Positions 55,626-64,000 of a stretch of DNA of 64,000 nt are shown here, one piece after another. Under the pieces are notes generated by a model that saw only the letters and a program-made list of their open reading frames with translations, had not been told where the DNA came from and did no database searches. Every line of letters starts with the position of its first letter. Within the stretch, counting starts at the first letter, position 1. The position numbers were made by a program, and so were the translations under genes. This stretch comes from Selaginella moellendorffii (Eukaryota; Streptophyta; Lycopodiopsida; Selaginellales; Selaginellaceae). Location: contig NW_003314316.1 of assembly GCF_000143415.4 (NCBI RefSeq), positions 1,139,173 through 1,203,172 of the forward strand, written 5' to 3'.

Positions 55626-56608
55626 CTAATTTGACCTAGGCCATGATCTGGGACGATCGCGCACCCCCCGCGATCGCGCGATCGCAAGAACCCTAACAGC
55701 GATCGCTACGCGCAGATCCAGCGCCACTCACGGTGATGCCGCCCTCGCCATGGCGCGGATTATCGGCAGTAGCGATCGCCGCTCCACCGCCGAGGGCTAG
55801 ATCGAGACCTCGCGCACGAAAACCAACACACAAGAAAAACAAAAAAAGAAAAAGAGAGAAAGAACAAAGCTCGACCGTACAGGGAATCCCCAAGAAGCCT
55901 CCGTACGAATATCCGGCCCTTTTGTAACGTTTTCTATACCGCGCGCTCCCGCCCGTTGGATGCCCGGCGCCATCCAACGGCGAAGATTTGTTAGTCCGAA
56001 ATGGCATCTTCCCGCGAATATGCCCGTGGCATAAGTTACGTGGGCGAGCAAGAAAAGAGGCGAGGCGAGAAAAGAGAGGCCATTCTTCTCGCATTTTCCA
56101 GTTGGAGGCCCAAGACGAAGATTGTCACCAATTCACCTAACAAAATGCCCAGAAAAAACCAAAGAATTTCGCCGAGTCAAAGCTCATGACACCACCAAAC
56201 CAATTCTCTCTTGTTATAAGCCACCACCATCTTGTTCCTCGATCCAAATCTCTTGATCCATCCGCGGCTTCCCTCGAATCCGTGCTCTCGCAAGCCACCA
56301 CGATCGTCTTCCTTCTTTTAGAGGGAATCCTTCCTGTTTGAAGCCAGTCGACGCAAAGTGTCCAGTAAGCCAGAACCATCGTTTTCCTTTGATCGATCAC
56401 CACCATCGTCTACCTTGATCGTCCACCACCATCGTCTTTTCCTTTGATCGATCACCAGCATCGTCTTTTCCTTTGATCGACCACCATCTTCCTTGATCTC
56501 CCGAGCCAGCTCTCCTTGATGCAACAAGCCGGAGTCACCGTCTTTCTTTGATCGACCACGCCCCTATAGTTGCTCGGTCTAATCTTTCCGGATCGTCTGC
56601 TCGAACTC
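55626..56608. promoter_or_regulatory. Intergenic region between UPL5 and the 4CL-like gene, with a short tandem array
   Basis: Divergent promoter region of about 980 bp. Close to UPL5 it is rich in GATCGC (55650-55775). From about 56375 to 56500 there are four to five imperfect repeats built on CCTTTGATCGATCACCACCA and CATCGTC, likely inside the 5' UTR of the 4CL-like gene. No TATA box stands out. Confidence 0.6.
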
Positions 56609-58575
56609 ATGGGAGACTACGCACCACCCGACTTCACCCCTGCTACCGGCGAGGATCACACCTTTACCAGCAAGCTTCCTCCTGCAACAGTTCCGGAGCT
56701 TACAATCCCTCAGTACGTTTTCCAAGGAGTAGAGAGTTACCTGGAGAGAGTAGCGATCGTGGACACCTCCGATGGCCGAGAGTACACGTACAGGCAGCTC
56801 AAGCGGCTGGTGGAGAACTCGGCCGCAGGAATGGTCCAGCACGGGCTCAAGAAAGGCGACGTTGTGCTTGTCATTCTTCCCAACATGGCCGAATACTTCA
56901 TCGTGGTGCTCGGAGCCATGGCCGCCGGTGGAGTCTTCTCGGGTGTGAATCCAGCGTCTCCCTCGGTTGAGATCGAGAAGCAGGTCAGGGACTCCGAGGC
57001 CAAGATGGTGATCACGAACTTGGCCGGTTACGACAAAGTCTGCCATCTTAAGTTGCCGATCGTCGTCATTGGAGAGAATCCACCCCCGGAAGCGATTCCT
57101 CTTAGCTCCCTGTTCGAAGCTGACGGTCAGGCTGCTCTTCCATTTTCCACCAGTCCAGATGATCTCTGTGCTCTTCCTTACTCCTCTGGAACAACCGGCG
57201 TATCCAAGGGAGTGATGCTGACACACAGGAACATTCTATCAATCCTCAGCCAAACTCTCGCCGACTACGAGAGAATTCCACCCGAGATCCGTGAGGCCCT
57301 TCCACAGTACTGCGCTCTGGGACTGATGCCGTTCTTCCACATCTACGGTATCACTGGCATTGGCTGCTCTACCATGAGGCTCAAAGGGAAAGTTGTCGTC
57401 ATGGAGCGGTACGAGCTGAGAAAGATGCTGGAGGCTCTCATCAAGTACGAAGTCCAGTTTGCTCCCTTGGTGCCACCGATTATCCTGTCCCTCGTGAAAA
57501 ATCCCCTGGTCGACGAGTATGATCTCAGCAAGCTGAAGCTCAATGCCGTCATGACCGCAGCCGCACCGCTCGCACCAGAGCTCCAGCGAGCATTCGAAGC
57601 AAAGTTCCCAGGCGTCGAAATGAGACAGGTAATAATTCTGGTTCTCAAGATTCGTCTGAGCTTAGAACTCTGCAGGCGTATGGGTTGACGGAATATAGCT
57701 GTGTTACGCTCTCCCACTGCGCACCTGGACATGCGAGAGGCAACGCAAAAAAGGGATCAGTCGGATTCATCATACCAAACACGGAAATGAAGTTCATAGA
57801 CCCGGACACGGGTAAATCCTTACCAGCGAACACTCCTGGAGAGATTTGCGTCCGCGGAGGAGCTGTAATGAAAGGTAAAAAAAAAAAACTGAGCTGTGTG
57901 CGTCGTCTCTAACTCATTATAGGAGGAAAACAGGCTATTATAAAAATCCAGATGCAACAAGAAGCACAGTCGATGACGAGGGCTGGCTACATACCGGAGA
58001 CGTAGGATACATTGATGACGACGGTGACATTTTCATCGTTGACAGAGTAAAAGAGCTGATCAAATATAAAGGCTTTCAGGTGAGAGCGGGTTTTCAGAAA
58101 GAGAGGAACTTATGCTGTCTTGTTCACGTAGGTTCCACCAGCGGAGCTGGAAGCAATTCTAATATCTCATCCTCTCATCGAAGACGTGGCTGTCATACCG
58201 TAAGTTAAACACACTGTGATAATGTGAAAACCAGATGCACTCACTGTGAATTACAGATTCCCGGATGAAGCTGCTGGAGAGATTCCTGTGGCATGCATCG
58301 TGAGGAAGCAAGGAAGCGATCTCTCGCAGGAAGAAATCTTTGATTTTGTCTCGTCCAAGGTAACTCTCTCTGCAGCAGCAAGAAAGATTTGTCAATCAAT
58401 CCAAATAAACGTTTAACACCACACTACCTTTTTGCTCGTACAGGTTGCAGCTTACAAAAAGATACGAAGGATTGAATTCGTGTCAGAAATCCCCAAGTCA
58501 CCAGCCGGGAAGACCATGCGCCGGCTGCTTCGCGACAGTCTCTTGAAACACAAAACCTTGAGTAAATCAAGCTAG
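56609..58575 (+). CDS. 4-coumarate:CoA ligase-like AMP-dependent acyl-CoA synthetase
   Basis: Six exons: 56609-57628, 57676-57874, 57934-58079, 58132-58199, 58257-58359 and 58444-58575; 555 residues, usual for the family. The ATP/AMP-binding motif is [28 protein letters not shown], the box II-like [19 protein letters not shown] and the C-terminal catalytic Lys in SPAGKTMRR are all present. Such enzymes adenylate a carboxylic acid and transfer it to CoA. True 4CLs carry GEICIRG; the variant here and the lack of a clear peroxisomal PTS1 (the C-terminus is SKSS) leave open whether the substrate is a hydroxycinnamate or another acid. The ATG at 56609 is the first in frame with family similarity. 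Confidence 0.9.
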
Positions 58576-58669
58576 CTTCCTCCGGTAGTCCTGTAAAGAA
58601 TGCAAAATAACGTTGAGCTCACAGATGTCAAGCCAAACGTCTTGTTTCATCAAACAAAGAACCTGGCTT

Positions 58670-61274
58670 TCAATTTTCTACGGCGTCGCCATCTCTGTCC
58701 TCGCCTTCCGCTGAAAGGCTTTGGAACGCGCTTTGAAACTGATGTATTCGCTGGAGCTCGTCTGCCTCTGCGTCTGCCGCAACTGCTTCGGCTTGTAGAC
58801 TCTCCGCCTCCTCGATGTCATCGAGCTCGATCGCCACGTTTCTTTCGTTTCTGGCAGCCACAGCAACCAGCCTCAGCCTTTCACAACACGCCTGCGCTGC
58901 CTCCCTTTCCTTGACGGCTATCAAGCCTTCGATGTTTGAGAGAGAAACAATCTTGGTCTCTATACGCTCCTCGACTTGCTGCAGCTCCGAGCTGCATTTT
59001 TGTAGTTCCTCTGTGACAGCTTCCTGCTCTGCCCGGAATGCTTTGGCCTCAGCTGAAAGTCTAGCTGCCTCTTTAAATTTGCGTGTAGCTGCCGCAAGCC
59101 TTTTCTCAGCTTCCAGCGCGGGGCCACGTTTCTCGTGATGTGCCAGCTTTTGCTTTGCGGCGCGGATGTCTTCTTGTAATTTCATTTTCGTTGCTGACAA
59201 CTCCTGCATAATGCAAGCGTCAAGGTGATTGGCGAAAGAGGAAAAAAATAAAAAAATATCGTTACAAACCTGTAGCGACGCTCGCGCCTCCGATGCTTGT
59301 TGCCTTAGTGCCTGAGAATCCGCTAGAAGTTCTTCTTCTTTCCTAACAAGATCCCCCTTTTTCTCCTTAATTTCCCTGGACAGCTTAGCTGCTTTCCGCC
59401 ACCTTCCAAGTTCTTCTTGCAAAAATATAGCCCGCTCTTGCGCAGCTTCTGCCGTGGTCTTTAGACATTCTCCCTCTGCCTCGGCCATAGTCAAGCTTTC
59501 CTCCACATCCTTCCGTGCAGATTGTATACCAGCTGAAACCGTGTCAAGCGCCTCCAAAGAGCTCGTGACTCTCGACAAATCCGTCTCTATACTGAGTTGC
59601 TTCTCTTCGAAAGTCGCAGCCACAGCAGCAATTTTCAGATCGATTTCTTTGATGAGATTGTCGCGCCTGGCAATTTCGGACTCTTTGTCTTTCACCTTTC
59701 TGAGTAGATCTTCGAGCTCTTCAACAAGCACTTGACGCTCTGCTAAATGGCCAGTTTTGTCACGGACATCTGGTTCAACGGCTTCGTCAATCGTCCTGTT
59801 GAGTTCGACCTTGGCTTCTTCCAATGCTCGCAGTTCGAGCAAATATTGAGTACTTTTCATGTCCAGCTCCTCTTCTTTGGAGGTCAGACTTTCCATTTCC
59901 AACCTAGCAGTTTCTGATGCTTCCATTTCCACCTTTTCTGCTGCGGCTTGTGCCTCCTGAAAAAAAAAAACCAAGAAAACATGTCAGAAAAGAAGGCTAG
60001 GATGAAAAACGACATTATCTGCAAACCTTTTGGAATTCTGCAAGTGCTGCGGCTCCTTCTTCTTCTATACTGATTTTCAGTGATACTATCGTCTCCATTT
60101 CCACTGCAGCCAGATCATATTTTGAATCAGCCTCTTTGAAAGCCACGTCTGCCAACTCTAGCGACTTCTCAGCATCTGAAACCTCCTGGCTCAATCTATC
60201 AGCCAGATCAAAGTCTTCTCTCTCGCACGCACTTTCAAGCTCAACTTCCAACGCCTTCCGCTTTGCTGTGGTCGAAGATAGCTCCTCCGCAGCTCTTCTC
60301 CGTACCTGTGCCGCCATTTTTCTTGAAGACGACGCTTCAGCAGCTTTGGCTTCAAGGTCTCGTAATTTTCTCGCAATGTCCTCCTGAATTGCCTCAAGCC
60401 TCCTTCGCATAGCCAAAGTCACCGTGCTACTTTTCGGATCGTTTGTATCAACGTTGTCTTCCACTTCTGGTGCTGTTTCCACCACCCTTGCGGCCTCCAC
60501 GAGAACAACAGTCTTAGACTCTTCAACCGAGGCATGCAAAGTTTTCTCCTCTTTCTCATCGCCAGCTTTCGTGATTTCCCTCGCAATTTCACTGTCCTCC
60601 TTGGGAAAAACTTGTGTATCCTCCTTGAAAACTTTCGTGTCGTCGGCCAGTCCATCTTCGATCTCCAACTCCATTTCCTGCTGCGAGAACTCTGAGGCGC
60701 TCACCGAGACTCCATCGCTCTCTGGAAAGCTCGTCCCAAGCTCTACAACCTCGGAAGCGTGCACGAGCTTCTTGATCTCTGCCTGGTCACTGAAAACCAT
60801 TTCTCTATCTTCTCCATCTTCGTTGTCTCTACCATACCCGATCCTAAGACTCTTCTTTTTCTTCCTGCCAGCACCACCTCTTGAAGAGATCGAGATCGTA
60901 CTCGTACTAGTAGCTTTGGTTCCTGCGCTTGGAGCACTGTCATAGGCAGCCAGGATAGTGTCGAAGCTCTTCCTTCCCATGCATGAAGGATCCGAGAGAG
61001 AAATCCTTGCCTCGCCATTCCCCGAAGAATCCGCAGCCTCTTGACTCGATGAGATCGATAGCATGCTCATTCCAGTGAATAGATCCTCGTCCAAAGCCCC
61101 TCTAGAACTGCTCTCCACAGGCGGAGGAGGAGCCTCCGCCACAGCACTGACTGGCGGCGATGGCTCCCTTTCTCCATCTTGCTCCGGAGCTACAGACAGC
61201 ACGAAATCCATGCCTTCGAACAGCGATTCTTCCATATTTCTCGGAATGCCGATGCCGCTGCCACAATCCCTCAA
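58670..61274 (-). CDS. Long coiled-coil protein with a UVR-like motif
   Basis: Three exons on the minus strand, 60027-61274, 59270-59956 and 58670-59203, all phase 0; 822 residues. The N-terminal third is acidic and disordered with two copies of a short motif (LFEGMDFVLS and LFTGMSMLSI, residues about 18 and 66). From about residue 300 to the end it is nearly continuous heptad-type coiled coil rich in Ala, Glu, Lys and Arg. CEREDFDLADRLSQEV at about residue 355 fits the UVR (UvrB/UvrC) helical motif seen in some plant proteins. It resembles plant paramyosin-like coiled-coil proteins of unknown function. Its 3' end faces that of the 4CL-like gene, 94 bp apart. Confidence 0.75.
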
Positions 61275-61530
61275 AAGAAGCCCCCGATCTGATCTAAAAC
61301 CTAGCCCATCGCTGCCGCAGCAAGAAATCTACCTGTGCGAGCATCAGCGTCCGCTTCTATCGCGATTTCGATCGATCGATTTCGGTCGATCCTTCGCCGG
61401 CGCCACGCGCCAGGGCAGCTCCGGAATGAAACAAATGAAAGAAAAATATTCCATCGGCACCTAGAGCATATTCATATAAAGATGATGTTACTATGTACAT
61501 ACTTGAAAGCGTTCTTTTCTTTTTATTCCT

Positions 61531-63296
61531 TCACCTAATCATGCCACTGGTGTTTGCTCCTCCTAAATTCGCGCCATCCAAATTCTACACACACAAGGAA
61601 GAGCGCGATTAAACTTTTTTCGATCGCAAAGATCGTCACATCGTCTTACAGTTCCTCGAAGATCAGCATGAGCCAAGTACGCTCGCTGGAGATTTGCTGA
61701 GCGAAGATCGGCTCCATTCAATCTTGCTCCCTGGAAACAAAAGTTCTCGCTCGCATGGAGACGAAGCCAAGGAAAATACCTTAAGATTTGCTCCTTCCAA
61801 GTTCGCCTTGGCGAAATTGGCATTTGAGAGGTCAGCATTCTGGAATCAACAAAAGTTTTGGCTTAGTACCGCAAGAACGATTAACGAGAGGCCACCTGTA
61901 AGTGTGCAGTGCGAAGATCAGCACCAAGAAGACTGCAGTCCGCCAAGCAAGCATCTGGCAATCCAACCACGTAGAAACCAGTCAGAAAACTTTCCTTTTG
62001 CTTGAAAAACTAAGAACTTGAGACCTTGCATGTTGGCACTTTGAAGATTAGCACCCGAGAGAACTGAACCACGGAGGCACGCTCCAACAAATACAGACCT
62101 GTGATCGCCAAAAGCCAGCTTAAAGCAAAAAGAAAAAAGAAAAAAATCGAAACATACTCTCGAAGTATGGCGTTATGGAAGTTGGCGTAATCGGCTGCCG
62201 AATCCTGCAATCTGGCCTCGTCAAGTAAGATGGACTTACGAAGACTGATGAACAAACCCGAAAATTCGCCGAGTGTAAGTTGGCTCGACTAAAAAATGTG
62301 CTTATGAGCCGTCCATTGCTAAAATCCACTCCTGACAGATCCTGAAACAGCGATCTTAAGCCTGCTTAAGCGTCTGGGGGAAAAAACACCGTACCAGTTT
62401 CGAGAGATTTTGGCCGGAAAGATTCACACCACGTAGTCGAACTCGTTTGGTTTGCAAGCATTTAATCACTTCCTTTCTCGTCAACTCGGCAGTGTCTTCG
62501 TCGTCTTCATCCTTTTTATTTGACACTGCGGTTAGAGCTTCAATCAAACCCTGCCAAAGAGAAAAGAAAAGCCGTTATTTCTGAAAAGCAAAAGCAAAGC
62601 TTACAAAGCTTACACTCAGTTGATAGTACTCGGCCTCGCGTAGAAGCTCCTGGACGGAGGAAGTGTCCAAGGCTGGAGTTACACCATCACGAAGGTAATT
62701 CAATATGTGTCGAAAATGAGTTCCATCTCTGTCAATAAACACTGATCCCTGCTAACATCCATTTTGACATGCAACAAACAAACAACAAAGATCATGAAAC
62801 TCCTACTCTGGCACGCATCAAAAGCTATTTAATCCCTTTCTCTTTTCCTCCCTCTTGAGCAAACAAAACGAAACAAAAGAAAAAGAAGAAAAACCAAGCG
62901 CGCTTGCCTTGTTTGCATCAATGTGGAGCCGGTGCCGCCCGCTAAACATAATCGCAAGCATAGATCCAGTGTCCCGATGCGTTAGCGTGTCCACTGTGGT
63001 AGTAAACTGCATCCCTCCTGGCATCCCATCGCCCGAAATATCAGCAACCAGCGGCGATCTCTCCAAAATCTAGCGTCCTAGGGCCGAAACATACCGACAT
63101 TGAGATGAACGATCGATGGAACACCCGGTGCCGGCTCCTGGAGATCCCGCATTTGCGAATCGAGATCTTGCGGCGGCGGCGACGGCTTGCCCTCTCCGAT
63201 CGCCAGCCTCCACGCGGCCTCCTCGTCCCGGGCCACACAGGAATCGTCCACAGACACATCCCCATCGCTCTGGGAGGCCCCATCCTCTATCGCCAT
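61531..63296 (-). CDS. BTB/POZ (T1) and pentapeptide-repeat protein, FIP2-like
   Basis: Eleven exons: 63095-63296, 62908-63017, 62614-62748, 62395-62550, 62258-62341, 62158-62204, 62025-62098, 61896-61954, 61780-61839, 61650-61730 and 61531-61584; 353 residues. A 65-residue leader is followed by a K-channel T1-type BTB domain (HLNVGGMQFTTTVDTLTH, SMLAIMFSGRH, VFIDRDGTHFRHILNYLRDG, LLREAEYYQL), then from about residue 200 to the end A(D/N)Lxx pentapeptide repeats (LSGQNLSKLDLSGVDF, SGANLQSANMQG, ADLSNANFAKANLEGANL, LDGANLGGANTSG). Arabidopsis FIP2 (At5g55000) has the same arrangement and binds the formin AFH1. BTB suggests a CUL3 adaptor role; this is inference. The second intron uses a GC donor. 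Confidence 0.9.
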
Positions 63297-63461
63297 CCCC
63301 CTCCCTCCCCTAGGGATGAAAATGAAAATGCCCTTCTCCTAGTTTCTATTTAACTTCAAACCTAGCCCTAAATCCGTTAACTTTTAAAAGGGTGGTCTTT
63401 CTTTATTACCATTAATAAGATAGAGCTTTACAGCTAAACCCGATTACTTTACAAAATTAGC

Positions 63462-64000
63462 TTAGTTCCTTCTCGGCACCACTCTATAATGTATGTCTAC
63501 GTAGCTCTCTACGTCCCACAAGTAGCTCCCAAACGCCGCCGCCTCCATCACCAGCGCTCTCAAGCTCGCGAATTTGATCTGGATTGCATCGTCTCGCGCA
63601 AGACCCACGCTGCCATCCGCCGCCACTCGCAAATCCGGCCTCCCAAACAGCGCCTCGGCGTGCCTCTCGATCAAATCCACCGTCTCGTGCGTCCTCATCG
63701 TCGCGTATCTCGACAGCGTCTCGTGATCAAACTTGGCAACATACGCTCGCAGATCGTTGTTCTTGAGCGCCACCTGCGATGGCGATCGCGAGGAGGAGCT
63801 CACCAGATCGAGCTCGCTCGCTGCTGCTGCTGCCTGGATCATCTCGGAGCTCTCCCGCTTCTCGATGCTCAAGAACTGGGTGGTGAATCCCCGCCCCGAC
63901 TCCGCCACCCTCGTCAGGATCTTCATCTTCTTCTCCAGCTGGTAGCGCTCGTCGACGCGCTTGAGGAAGTAGCCATACATGACCGACGTCGCGTAGATCT
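63462..64000 (-). CDS. DUF760 protein (UV-B-induced protein At3g17800-like), C-terminal part
   Basis: Minus-strand frame open past the window edge (the codons before Met at 63980 read IYATSV, matching the family's YA.S.MYGYFLKRVD), so only the last 179 residues are here. Family features: MYGYFLKRVDERYQLEK, LRAYVAKFDHETLSRYAT, the EALFGRPDL block and the ending FGSYLWDVESYVDIHY. DUF760 proteins are plant chloroplast-targeted proteins, several induced by light or UV-B; the biochemical role is unknown. The N-terminal transit peptide lies beyond the window. Confidence 0.88.
   Translation of the reverse strand, partial: IYATSVMYGYFLKRVDERYQLEKKMKILTRVAESGRGFTTQFLSIEKRESSEMIQAAAAASELDLVSSSSRSPSQVALKNNDLRAYVAKFDHETLSRYATMRTHETVDLIERHAEALFGRPDLRVAADGSVGLARDDAIQIKFASLRALVMEAAAFGSYLWDVESYVDIHYRVVPRRN

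Noticed and set aside
55251-55629. Plus-strand ORFs at the 5' end of UPL5
   Set aside because: Antisense of the Ala/Ser/Glu-rich UPL5 N-terminus.
56609-58575. Naming the ligase a true 4-coumarate:CoA ligase
   Set aside because: Box II is GEICVRG and substrate-pocket residues could not be compared, so only 4CL-like is supported.

Overview
The window looks like nuclear DNA of a lycophyte, most likely Selaginella moellendorffii. This is inference: plant housekeeping genes with very short introns (about 45-80 bp), gene islands only a few hundred bp apart, and large AT-rich blocks of decayed Ty3/gypsy elements. Two runs of N mark assembly gaps.

Layout. Positions 1-2144 hold the 3' end of a coding-intact Ty3/gypsy element, its 3' LTR, and a 393-bp TRIM element. 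Positions 2182-5605 hold a split gene of unusual design: an unrecognised N-terminal region with a faint methyltransferase-like motif, basic and acidic low-complexity segments, Pro/Thr-rich repeats and a C-terminal NIF/FCP1-type HAD phosphatase domain. Positions 6000-14000 are a nested retrotransposon cluster: decayed gypsy pol, interrupted by a 1.7-kb LTR and by a solo LTR that itself carries an inverted copy of the 1.7-kb LTR, then an inverted TRIM copy. Positions 14391-21761 form a gene island: eIF3K (minus) and eIF4B (plus) share a 241-bp intergenic region, followed by a USP-like protein and a subtilase. Positions 22000-49000 are AT-rich: several gypsy remnants (one complete with both LTRs), cytochrome P450 and subtilase pseudogene pieces, a displaced fragment of the local EMC3 gene and one orphan secreted-type ORF. 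Positions 49034-64000 are a dense gene island: dirigent protein, EMC3, SIP1 aquaporin, UPL5-like HECT ligase, 4CL-like ligase, a UVR-motif coiled-coil protein, a FIP2-like BTB/pentapeptide protein and a DUF760 protein cut by the right edge.

These are eukaryotic single genes, not operons. The only pair with an obvious shared theme is eIF3K/eIF4B, two translation initiation factors transcribed divergently. Exon coordinates come from reading GT-AG or GC-AG boundaries and checking frame and family similarity by eye; no search was run.
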